Source: Fimenecus sp051881395 (GTDB lineage: Bacteria; Bacillota; Clostridia; Oscillospirales; Acutalibacteraceae). From it: DNA of 10,414 bases. A program made the position numbers and the translations under genes. The stretch's first letter is position 1. Each line of letters begins with the position of its first letter. This document shows positions 1 through 6,112 of this stretch, piece after piece. The notes under the pieces are model-generated. The model was not told the DNA's origin, ran no database searches, and saw only the letters and a list, made by a program, of their open reading frames with translations. The stretch spans positions 1-10,414 of the forward strand of contig JBJEPU010000117.1 of the NCBI GenBank assembly GCA_051881395.1. The letters run 5' to 3'.

Positions 1-1241
1 CCAATGTGCCGAAACTGTTAAAAGCCCTGCAAATCACCGGCGCGGTGGCGTGCTCAGTGAAAGACCCCGTTTGGAAATACAAATGGGTGGAGGCAAACGA
101 GCCGGAGGTCTTCTCCAAGGTACATAAATGGCTCGATGTCAAAGAATACCTCATTTGCCGTATGACCGGCGAATTTGTGATGACGCCCGACTCGGCATTC
201 GGCACACTGCTTTACGACATCCGCAAGGGCAAAGAGGGTTGGAGCAGTGCGATTTGCAATATGTACGGCGTGCAGGAAAAACACCTTGCCAAAATTGTCC
301 GCTGTACAGACCGCGTCGGAAAGCTCCGCAAACAGCAGGCGGAGGAGTTGGGGCTTGAAGAAGGCACAGCCGTATTCGGCGGCGGCGGCGACGCTTCGTT
401 AATCGGCGTGGGCGCGGGCTCCGTCGGCTTGGGCGATACGCATATTTACTCGGGCACCTCGGGGTGGGTTTCCACCGTGGTTGACAAGAGCGTTGTCGAT
501 GCCAATGCGATGATTGCTGCGATTATCGGCGCGCGCGACGGTTATTTCAACTACTTTGCAGAGCTGGAAACCGCCGCAAAATGCGTGGAATGGGTGAAAG
601 ACCATTTGGCGCTGGACGAAATCGATATTTATCTCGACAAGAGCCATGATTTGAAGCATCACCGCGAGGACAGAGAGGTGGTATATACCAATCTGTATGA
701 CTATATGATGGCGGTGGTGGATACCGTTCCTCCGGGCGCGGGCGGCGTTATTTTTACCCCGTGGCTGCACGGCAACCGTTGCCCGTTTGAAGACCCGAAC
801 GCGCGCGGCATGTTCTTTAACATCAGCCTCGAAACCGGCAAATCCGAAATGATTCGTGCCGTGGTGGAGGGCGTTTGCTACCATCTGCGCTGGATGCTCG
901 AAACACAGGAAAAGAAAATCAAAACTTCCGATACCGTGCGCTTTGTAGGCGGTGGTGCATTGAACGATACCACCTGCCAAATTTTGGCGGACTGCACCGG
1001 AAAAACCGTGGAAACCGTGGAAAGCCCGCAAAATATCGGTGCGGTCGGCGCGGCGGCGACGATTGCGGTCGGTGTGGGCTTAATTCGCGATTTGGGCGAG
1101 GTAAAATCGTTAATTCCCGCGGCAAAGATCTTTTATCCGAACAAGGAAAACAAGGCGGTTTATGACCGAAACTTTAAGGTCTATAAAAATCTGTATAAGG
1201 CGAACAAGGAAAACTTCGCCATACTCAACGGCGAGGATTGA
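1..1241 (+). CDS. FGGY-family carbohydrate kinase, xylulokinase-like (5' end missing)
   Basis: Likely phosphorylates a pentulose or related sugar with ATP in the cytoplasm, the xylulokinase step into the pentose phosphate pathway. The reading frame is open to the window edge and the GTG at 6 is internal (the preceding codon reads Asn), so the true start lies upstream. Numbering from that GTG codon, a glycine-rich GGGGDA at 125-130 matches the GGGDN region of xylulokinases, making Asp129 the probable catalytic base. GTSG at 150-153 and a late VGGGALN followed by a GAVGAA segment are typical of the C-terminal ATPase half. In E. coli XylB the equivalent Asp is residue 233, so about 100 residues, including the first catalytic Asp, are missing. 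Together with the 411 visible this gives the usual size of about 500. The stop codon overlaps the -35 box of the next gene. The family is confident; the substrate (xylulose versus another ketose or polyol) is inferred. Confidence 0.88.
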   Translation, partial: NVPKLLKALQITGAVACSVKDPVWKYKWVEANEPEVFSKVHKWLDVKEYLICRMTGEFVMTPDSAFGTLLYDIRKGKEGWSSAICNMYGVQEKHLAKIVRCTDRVGKLRKQQAEELGLEEGTAVFGGGGDASLIGVGAGSVGLGDTHIYSGTSGWVSTVVDKSVVDANAMIAAIIGARDGYFNYFAELETAAKCVEWVKDHLALDEIDIYLDKSHDLKHHREDREVVYTNLYDYMMAVVDTVPPGAGGVIFTPWLHGNRCPFEDPNARGMFFNISLETGKSEMIRAVVEGVCYHLRWMLETQEKKIKTSDTVRFVGGGALNDTTCQILADCTGKTVETVESPQNIGAVGAAATIAVGVGLIRDLGEVKSLIPAAKIFYPNKENKAVYDRNFKVYKNLYKANKENFAILNGED

Positions 1242-1266
1242 TTTCGGGGCGCAAATGTGCTATACT
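1238..1266 (+). promoter_or_regulatory. Sigma-A-type promoter for the 224-aa lipoprotein
   Basis: TTGATT at 1238-1243 and TATACT at 1261-1266 are separated by exactly 17 bases, and a TGC directly before the -10 box makes an extended -10 (TGnTATACT). The -35 box overlaps the stop codon of the upstream kinase gene. The predicted start of transcription is near 1273, leaving a short leader of about 36 bases before the ATG at 1309. Confidence 0.7.
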
Positions 1267-1308
1267 GTTTGTATCCGAGGCAATTCTCTCGAAAGGATTT
1301 GAACGATT

Positions 1309-1983
1309 ATGAAAAAGCAAGTTCTTGCAATCATGCTTGCAACGCTTCTGATTTTAACGACCTTTGCGGCTTGCGGCAAAAAATATTTGGTCTATACCGA
1401 TGATGCCGGTGTGGAGCATCCCGTTTTAACCGACGCCGAGGGCAATACCATGGTCAACGAGTTTGGGCAGATTGTGATTGGCGTGACCGACAGCCGCGGG
1501 CATCTCGTGACCGATGAAAACGGTGAAAACGAAACCCGCGCGGTTGCATTCCCGTCGGAGTTATCTTACGGCAGCACCTACGAAACGCCCACCTTTAAGC
1601 TGACGCTCCCCGAAAAATTGTGGTATGTAGACGGCAACCGCTTACAGAAGAAAAATTCCGAAATTTATGCGGAAGTCAACGCTTTTGAAGGGAAAACCCT
1701 AGAAGAAACGCAGGCAAATAACGAGGAAAATTTGGAGACCTTAAAAAACGCGCAAAACGGGAAATTCACTTATGAATTTGAGAATTTCACCTTGACAAAC
1801 GGCGTTAGCGTGCATTCCTTTAAAGCTGAATACAGAGACGACAGCGGTACAACAACGGGATATACGGAAGGATATTATTTCGTCAGCGGCGAAATCTTAT
1901 ATAAATTCTTGGTGGTCATTCCCGCGGAGGAAGCCGACACGGTGAATTTCGTGGACATTCTCAATATGATTAAATTCCGCTGA
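1309..1983 (+). CDS. Lipoprotein with tandem TDxxG units, function unknown
   Basis: A 224-residue exported lipoprotein. The N-terminus has a Lys-Lys start, a hydrophobic stretch at about 4-20 and a TFAAC lipobox, so Cys22 should be lipidated and the protein anchored to the outer face of the membrane. Residues 29-74 hold about five tandem units of the form V-x-[TND]-x-x-G, ending in VTDENGEN, the same unit found repeatedly in the propeller lipoprotein at 3598. Residues 80-224 form one mixed domain ending FVDILNMIKFR. It resembles small domains found in clostridial lipoproteins that look like lipid- or cell-wall-associated folds, but I do not recognise a named family. The ATG at 1309 is preceded by AAAGGA at 1292-1297. 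The gene has its own promoter (1238-1266) and terminator (2008-2034), so it is probably transcribed alone. Confidence 0.85.
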   Translation: MKKQVLAIMLATLLILTTFAACGKKYLVYTDDAGVEHPVLTDAEGNTMVNEFGQIVIGVTDSRGHLVTDENGENETRAVAFPSELSYGSTYETPTFKLTLPEKLWYVDGNRLQKKNSEIYAEVNAFEGKTLEETQANNEENLETLKNAQNGKFTYEFENFTLTNGVSVHSFKAEYRDDSGTTTGYTEGYYFVSGEILYKFLVVIPAEEADTVNFVDILNMIKFR

Positions 1984-2007
1984 TACTGTTTTGAACATTT
2001 TCGGCAC

Positions 2008-2035
2008 AAGCCCCCGGCAATCCGTCGGGGGCTTT
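2008..2035 (+). terminator. Hairpin terminator after the 224-aa lipoprotein gene
   Basis: AAGCCCCCG (2008-2016) pairs perfectly with CGGGGGCTT (2026-2034), and two further inner pairs (one G-U) close a loop of about five bases. The T-tract after it is short (TTT then GCAAT), so termination may be incomplete and some readthrough into the GH16 gene is possible. Confidence 0.7.
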
Positions 2036-2062
2036 GCAATATCTATAACAGGGGGTTATTTT

Positions 2063-3016
2063 ATGAAAAAGACATTTGCAGTGCTCACCGCGGCGGTTTT
2101 GCTGTTGGTTACGCTTTGCGCCTGCGGCGGAGACAAAAAAATCGTAACCGTCAAGCCGCAAACACCGGCGGCATTCGTGCCGGACGAAACCTGGGAACTC
2201 ACCTTCTTTGACGATTTCGACGGAGATGCACTTGACCGTACCCGTTGGCACTACGCCTACGGGGAAGAGGGTGTGCGCCGCGGCGGCTGGTGGGTAGACG
2301 ATGCGGTATTTGTGGAAAACGGCAATTTGGTGATTCGCACCGACTACCGCGAAAACGGTAAATTCGGCGCAGGCTGGTACACAGGTGCGATTGAGACCTC
2401 CGCTTTAAAAGAGGAAGCCGGCAACGCGCTTTGCGACGGCTTTTCGCAGGCGGGCGGCTATTTTGAAGTGCGTTGCAAGGTACCTGCCACCTATGGCAAT
2501 TGGGCGGCGTTTTGGCTGATGCCCGACAGCAATTTTGCAAATGACATCATCGGCACGGGTGCGGACGGTGCGGAAATTGATATTTTCGAGTCGCCGTTCA
2601 GGTGCTGGACGGACCACCCGAATATGGTTTCGCACGCGATACACATTGACGGCTACGGCGACGAACTGAAATCCATCGGCTCTGACTATATGGAAATCGA
2701 AAATCTCTACACGGAATTCCACACCTTTGCGCTGTTGTGGGATGACAGCGGGTATACCTTCTATATCGACGGCAGAAAAACCTGGCATACCAAAGATGCG
2801 CTGGATACGGTTTCCGCGGTCAGTTCCTATTTGTTGTTGTCCTGTGAGGTGGCAGGCGTAACCGAGGATGGCGTGCCGTTCCCGGGGCAGCAACGCGGCG
2901 AAAACGGCGAATGGGTCACGAATTGGGCGGGAACCCCCGCGGACAATGACCTGTCGCAGCCATACGATTTTGTTGTGGATTATGTAAAGGTCTATGCACA
3001 GCGCGCACACGAATAA
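2063..3016 (+). CDS. Glycoside hydrolase family 16 lipoprotein (beta-glucanase/laminarinase-like)
   Basis: A 317-residue extracellular, lipid-anchored glycoside hydrolase expected to cut beta-1,3 or mixed beta-1,3/1,4 glucans. The start is ATG 2063, preceded by a G-rich ribosome site at 2051-2055. It gives a clean lipoprotein signal with lipobox LCAC (Cys21); an upstream in-frame TTG at 1991 would bury the signal and spans the terminator. The GH16 domain runs from about residue 44 (WELTFFDDFDG) to the end (DFVVDYVKVYAQ), the usual family boundaries. The catalytic motif EIDIFE at 171-176 supplies nucleophile Glu171, helper Asp173 and acid/base Glu176. The spacing ExDxxE is that of the laminarinase branch rather than the ExDxE lichenase branch. 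No carbohydrate-binding module is present. No convincing promoter was found between the terminator and the start, so it may rely on readthrough or a weak promoter. The exact glucan is not determined. Confidence 0.9.
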   Translation: MKKTFAVLTAAVLLLVTLCACGGDKKIVTVKPQTPAAFVPDETWELTFFDDFDGDALDRTRWHYAYGEEGVRRGGWWVDDAVFVENGNLVIRTDYRENGKFGAGWYTGAIETSALKEEAGNALCDGFSQAGGYFEVRCKVPATYGNWAAFWLMPDSNFANDIIGTGADGAEIDIFESPFRCWTDHPNMVSHAIHIDGYGDELKSIGSDYMEIENLYTEFHTFALLWDDSGYTFYIDGRKTWHTKDALDTVSAVSSYLLLSCEVAGVTEDGVPFPGQQRGENGEWVTNWAGTPADNDLSQPYDFVVDYVKVYAQRAHE

Positions 3017-3036
3017 GGTTGTATAAGTAAAAAACA

Positions 3037-3136
3037 AAAATTTGTCATTCTGCGGAGACAGCCGAAAAATCTCGTTTCACACATTTTTATTTTGTGCGGT
3101 TTGAGATTCTTCTCTTTGGTCAGAATGACAAATTTT
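3037..3136. repeat. 100-bp inverted-repeat (MITE-like) element
   Basis: The ends are a perfect 16-bp inverted repeat: AAAATTTGTCATTCTG at 3037-3052 and its complement at 3121-3136. The interior is also partly self-complementary (for example AATCTC near 3066-3072 against GAGATT near 3106-3111), so the whole element could fold into one long imperfect hairpin around an AT-rich centre. It contains no gene. Similar TCATTCTG...AATCTC palindromes are scattered through many bacterial genomes. It lies just after the GH16 stop codon and could also act as a transcript 3' end. Confidence 0.7.
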
Positions 3137-3158
3137 AATTTGTGGGGATAACTTTACG

Positions 3159-3187
3159 GTAGGGCGGGGGCAAGCCACCCGCCCTAC
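3159..3187. repeat. GTAGGGCGGG hairpin repeat
   Basis: GTAGGGCGGG (3159-3168) and CCCGCCCTAC (3178-3187) form a perfect 10-bp stem with a 9-base loop. There is no T-run after it, so it is not a standard terminator. A related GTAGGGGCGGG hairpin occurs at 8060-8085, showing that this is a dispersed family. Confidence 0.6.
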
Positions 3188-3199
3188 ATTATTAAAATA

Positions 3200-3235
3200 G
3201 ACATTTTCCCGAACAGGGGAATCACCCACCCCTAC
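3200..3235 (+). repeat. Dispersed repeat, partial copy A
   Basis: The stretch from GACATTTTCCC to CACCCACCCCTAC aligns by eye to the reverse complement of 7974-8013 with only a few differences (ACATTT, CC, AACAGG, GAATC, ACC, CCCCTAC in order). The small hairpin found at the start of the other two copies is absent here. No gene is present. Confidence 0.5.
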
Positions 3236-3256
3236 CCTGAAAATACATTTCGTGCG

Positions 3257-3282
3257 TAGGGAACGGTCTTGACCGTTCCGTA
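3257..3282. repeat. GGAACGGTC hairpin
   Basis: GGAACGGTC (3260-3268) and GACCGTTCC (3271-3279) are perfectly complementary and separated only by TT, with a further TA/TA pair outside one mismatch. It is an almost perfect palindrome in the repeat-rich gap. It is followed by TAAAATTATA, not a T-tract, so it is more likely a repeat-family member than a terminator. Confidence 0.5.
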
Positions 3283-3331
3283 AAATTATATCAAAGTATA
3301 CGGGCGGGCGCGGATTTTCTCCGAAAAAGGG

Positions 3332-3381
3332 CACCCTTTTGTCTGCTTCGCAGATATTTCCCCTATCAGGGGAGCCCCTAC
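3332..3381 (+). repeat. Dispersed repeat, copy B (with small hairpin)
   Basis: It reads ACCCTTTTGT, then a hairpin (TCTGC 3342-3346, loop TTC, GCAGA 3350-3354), then ATTTCCCCTATCAGGGG and CCCCTAC. The same order occurs on the opposite strand at 7974-8029, where the hairpin stem has a different sequence but is still paired. CCCCTATCAGGGG at 3360-3372 can form a second small stem. Confidence 0.6.
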
Positions 3382-3439
3382 AAATCCAAATTTGAATTCC
3401 CCCCGCAACCAAAGATACATGCTTTGCCGAAAATTTCCG

Positions 3440-3468
3440 TTGAAAAACCGTCTTAGATATGTTACAAT
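3440..3468 (+). promoter_or_regulatory. Strong sigma-A-type promoter for the propeller-lipoprotein operon
   Basis: TTGAAA at 3440-3445 and TACAAT at 3463-3468 are spaced by 17 bases, and TGT before the -10 box gives an extended -10 element. Transcription should start near 3475, leaving a leader of about 120 bases before the chosen ATG at 3598. It sits at the downstream edge of the repeat cluster and would drive the operon up to the terminator at 7898-7927. Confidence 0.75.
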
Positions 3469-3525
3469 ACAAATATATATGCTGACGAAGTGTTTGCTTT
3501 TATGCGCATGACAGCATCAAACCAC

Positions 3526-3597
3526 CAAGGAAAGGAACGATACCGGGCAAAGGGCAGTCCTTCTGCCGTGTGCCGCCTGTATCGCAGGGCAAGGAAA
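3526..3597 (+). promoter_or_regulatory. Structured leader with a displaced Shine-Dalgarno sequence
   Basis: A good ribosome-binding sequence, AAGGAAAGGA at about 3527-3536, has no start codon at normal distance. It is followed by a stem: CGATAC (3538-3543) with GTATCG (3579-3584), GGCA (3546-3549) with TGCC (3571-3574), and GGCAG (3553-3557) with CTGCC (3563-3567). The only other candidate site, AAGGA at 3591-3595, lies two bases from the ATG at 3598, which is unusually close. Folding of the stem would bring the strong site to within about 14 bases of the ATG. The structure is drawn by eye. Confidence 0.35.
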
Positions 3598-5340
3598 ATG
3601 AACGGTAAAAAGAACGGAAACAAAAAAATCATCATACTTTCGCTTGTGCTGTTGGTTGCCGTATTCGTGGGGCTTTCCGCTTGCAAGGGCGACAAATCGG
3701 GCGGCGGTGAAACGGTTGTGGTCACCGATGAAAACGGCGTGCCCGTGACCGATGAAAACGGCGAGGCGATGACCGTCGTTCTGGAAACCACCATTGTTGA
3801 GGTCACCAACGCCAACGGCGAAAAGGTCTATGATGAAAACGGCAATGTCAAAACCTCGGTGGTCTACATTCCGCAAGAGGTCGGCGTGCCCGTCACCGAT
3901 GAAAACGGCGAGCCGGTGACCGATAAAAACGGGGAGGTTTTAACTACGATGATTGTTGTGCCGCCCACCACAGGCGGTCCGGCAGTGACGGAAATCCCCG
4001 TGACGGACCAAAACGGCAATGCCGTGACGGACCAAAACGGCGAAACCTTAACGCAGACAATCGTCTATACCACCAATCCTGCAACCCCCGGCGGGAACAA
4101 CGCCAATTGGGGCGCAACCTTCGGCGGCACGGGGAATGATAATTTCGTCGGCACAGCGGCCACCGCAGACGGCGGCTTTGTTGCGCTGATGCAGTCCAAC
4201 TCCAAGGACGGCAGTATGTCGGCGCTGGCGGGCAATTCCGCAACGCCTATTCCGGTTTTGATTAAATACAAGAAAAACGGTACGGTCGCTTGGCAAAAGG
4301 CAATTTCCACCGACCGCGGTATGATTGTCACCGGCATTACCGTGGATAAAAATGACAATATCGCCGTGTGCGGGTATACCAAATCGACGAATTTGGGCTT
4401 TACGAATGCAGGCGATTTTGACGCGGTGGTGATGAAATTCAATGACCGCGGCGATTTGCAATGGACGCAAAGCTTCGGCGGCTCGATGACCGACGGCTTT
4501 GAAGCGATTGCGGCATCTCCTGACGGCGGCTTTGCCGTGGTGGGGTATTCCGCCTCTGCAAACGGCACAGGCGCTTCGCTGGGGCTTTCCCCGCAAAACA
4601 GCGCGTCTGTTTTGGTGAAATATACTGCGGACGGGACCCTTGCCTTTATGCAGGCGGTCGGCTCTACGGGCGATTCGCTGACGGGCGTGGATGTGGATGC
4701 GGACGGCAATATTTATGCGGTCGGTTCGTTCTCCTCTGGTGCGTTGTTCCAAGGCTTCGGCAGGGCGGACGCATGCGTGTTGAAATATTCCCCGAGCGGC
4801 GAACGGCTTTGGTTTGCGCAATACGGCGGCTCGGATATTGACAATTTCACAGCGGTGGCGGCATCGGGCGACGGCGGCTGTGTGATTGCCGGCCGTTCCA
4901 AATCGACCGACCATTCGTTGGACAGACTGTATAACCAAGGCGGCTATGACGCGATTTTGGTGAAATTTGACGCCAACGGCGCCATGGTTTGGGACCGCAA
5001 TTTCTGCGGCTTCTTTGACGACGCCTTTACCGATATTGTTGCGACGGCAGACGGGTTTGCCGCAGTGGGCTATTCCAATTCCGCCAACCGCGATTTGCGC
5101 GCGGTCGGAAACCGCGGCGGCAGCGACGGCTTTGTTGTCACCTTGAACAACAGCGGAAAAATCACCTCCGTGCAAGGGTACGGCGGCAGCCGTGACGATA
5201 AATTCCAAAGCCTTTGCGTCACGGCGGACGGCAATATTGTTGCCTGTGGCTCTACGCTGTCCGCAGACGGGGATTTGGTCGGTTCTGCGGCAATCAGCAA
5301 CGGCGAAAATACCGTGGGTATGATTGCAAGATTTTCATAA
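3598..5340 (+). CDS. Lipoprotein with DENG-repeat stalk and seven-repeat beta-propeller
   Basis: A 580-residue surface lipoprotein. Start ATG 3598 is chosen because it yields a Lys-rich N-terminus, a hydrophobic core (11-25) and lipobox LSAC with Cys29; earlier in-frame starts (GTG 3490, ATG 3502 and 3508) would put the signal about 40 residues in. Residues 42-152 form a stalk of four paired units, each VTDxNGxx followed by VxDxNGxxxT, at about 42-59, 69-86, 99-116 and 135-152, with hydrophobic and Pro/Thr linkers between. Residues 171-580 hold seven repeats of about 55-60 residues with the theme W-x5-GG-x2-D-x-F-x3-A-x3-DGG-x4-G-x-S, then DA-x2-VK[FY]-x3-G. They begin near 171, 231, 288, 349, 404, 464 and 523, and fit a seven-bladed propeller. 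No catalytic residues are evident, so a binding or scaffold role is inferred. It is first in an operon, 43 bases before the next gene. Confidence 0.88.
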   Translation: MNGKKNGNKKIIILSLVLLVAVFVGLSACKGDKSGGGETVVVTDENGVPVTDENGEAMTVVLETTIVEVTNANGEKVYDENGNVKTSVVYIPQEVGVPVTDENGEPVTDKNGEVLTTMIVVPPTTGGPAVTEIPVTDQNGNAVTDQNGETLTQTIVYTTNPATPGGNNANWGATFGGTGNDNFVGTAATADGGFVALMQSNSKDGSMSALAGNSATPIPVLIKYKKNGTVAWQKAISTDRGMIVTGITVDKNDNIAVCGYTKSTNLGFTNAGDFDAVVMKFNDRGDLQWTQSFGGSMTDGFEAIAASPDGGFAVVGYSASANGTGASLGLSPQNSASVLVKYTADGTLAFMQAVGSTGDSLTGVDVDADGNIYAVGSFSSGALFQGFGRADACVLKYSPSGERLWFAQYGGSDIDNFTAVAASGDGGCVIAGRSKSTDHSLDRLYNQGGYDAILVKFDANGAMVWDRNFCGFFDDAFTDIVATADGFAAVGYSNSANRDLRAVGNRGGSDGFVVTLNNSGKITSVQGYGGSRDDKFQSLCVTADGNIVACGSTLSADGDLVGSAAISNGENTVGMIARFS

Positions 5341-5383
5341 CGGCGACCGCCACGGGGCAAAATAAAAGAAAAGAGTTTGGTAG

Positions 5384-6112
5384 ATGGAAGAACAGACACA
5401 ACCGGGGTATTTGCCCCTGCGCCACTATGTTTTATGGCTCGTTTTGCGCGCGGGGATTATGATTTGGGGGATTTACGGGCTGTTTCACGGCTCGACCGTT
5501 GAATTTTTAGAAGCGATTTTTGCCATCCTGTTTACCCATATGTGGGATTATTTTCAGGTGTTTGGCGGCAATGCCTTTATCACGCGCGTCGATTACATTT
5601 CGGGCACCATGCTCAATGTGTTTATTTTTATCGGCGTGGTGGTCGGCACCACTCTGAATAACCGCACAAGCTTTCAAAGCTTTGATTTGGTAACGCATTG
5701 CTGTGCAGGCTTTATTGCGGCGTGGTTCGGCTATGATTTCGCGGTGATTATGCAAGGGCGCTACGGGCGGCTTTCCCCGGCGCTGGCGGCAATGTTCGCC
5801 ATTTGCTTTTCTCTTGGGATTTCCGTGGCGTGGGAGATTTACGAATTCACAATGGACAGACTGTACGGGTTGGCACTGCAATGCTCCACGCCGACCTCGG
5901 AGGCGGGTCTCATTGATACTATGGTGGATTTCATCATTGCGGCGGTCGGGGCGCTTGCCGGGATGTTTACGGTGGCGTTTTACCGAAACGGAAAATTCGG
6001 AAAACACAAAAAACAGGTTCGCGCACGGATTTTGCGCGAAAAAAAGGATGCGGAGCGAAAAGACCGCCTTTGGGAGGCCTATGTAAATGAGCAAAATTAT
6101 CATTTCGACTGA
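5384..6112 (+). CDS. Polytopic membrane protein, DUF2238/YjdF-like
   Basis: A 242-residue integral membrane protein with about six hydrophobic segments (roughly 15-35, 41-58, 72-91, 103-125, 132-150, 179-200) and a strongly charged Lys/Arg-rich cytoplasmic tail (203-232). The region WEIYEF (150-155), Asp158, LALQ, then GLIDTMVDF (175-183) and GALAG matches the signature of the DUF2238/YjdF membrane family, whose biochemical role is unknown to me. The ATG at 5384 has only a weak purine-rich ribosome site upstream. It follows the propeller gene by 43 bases with no terminator between, and its last 26 bases overlap the DegV gene in another frame, so translation of the two is probably coupled. Family assignment rests on motif memory and is fairly but not fully sure. 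Confidence 0.78.
   Translation: MEEQTQPGYLPLRHYVLWLVLRAGIMIWGIYGLFHGSTVEFLEAIFAILFTHMWDYFQVFGGNAFITRVDYISGTMLNVFIFIGVVVGTTLNNRTSFQSFDLVTHCCAGFIAAWFGYDFAVIMQGRYGRLSPALAAMFAICFSLGISVAWEIYEFTMDRLYGLALQCSTPTSEAGLIDTMVDFIIAAVGALAGMFTVAFYRNGKFGKHKKQVRARILREKKDAERKDRLWEAYVNEQNYHFD

Noticed and set aside
2044..2049. TATAAC as a -10 box for the GH16 gene
   Set aside because: No -35 match lies 16-18 bases upstream, and the predicted transcript would start within or beside the ribosome site.
1991..2062. Upstream TTG start for the GH16 gene
   Set aside because: The extension reads through the terminator hairpin and precedes a complete lipoprotein signal that starts at ATG 2063.
3331..3381. CRISPR-like or tRNA-like structure in the repeat cluster
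   Set aside because: There are no regularly spaced identical repeats with unique spacers, and no cloverleaf or TTCGAATC-type T-arm could be assembled.
3077..3472. 131-residue minus-strand open frame across the repeat cluster
   Set aside because: It translates palindromic repeats (a CHSDQREESQ-like tail is a familiar artefact of such repeats) and has no ribosome site or family match.
3490..3597. N-terminal extension of the propeller protein from GTG 3490, ATG 3502 or ATG 3508
   Set aside because: It would place the lipoprotein signal about 30-36 residues inside the protein and translate the structured leader. ATG 3598 yields a clean lipobox protein.
4048..5208. 386-residue open frame on the minus strand opposite the propeller gene
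   Set aside because: It is antisense to a well-supported repeat protein. Its His/Arg/Ala-rich, low-information composition is what the complement of GC-rich repeated codons gives, and it lacks a ribosome site and any recognisable motif.
6087..6112. Frameshift at the overlap of the DUF2238 and DegV genes
   Set aside because: Both proteins have complete, family-consistent ends and the downstream gene has its own strong ribosome site, so this is an ordinary translational-coupling overlap.
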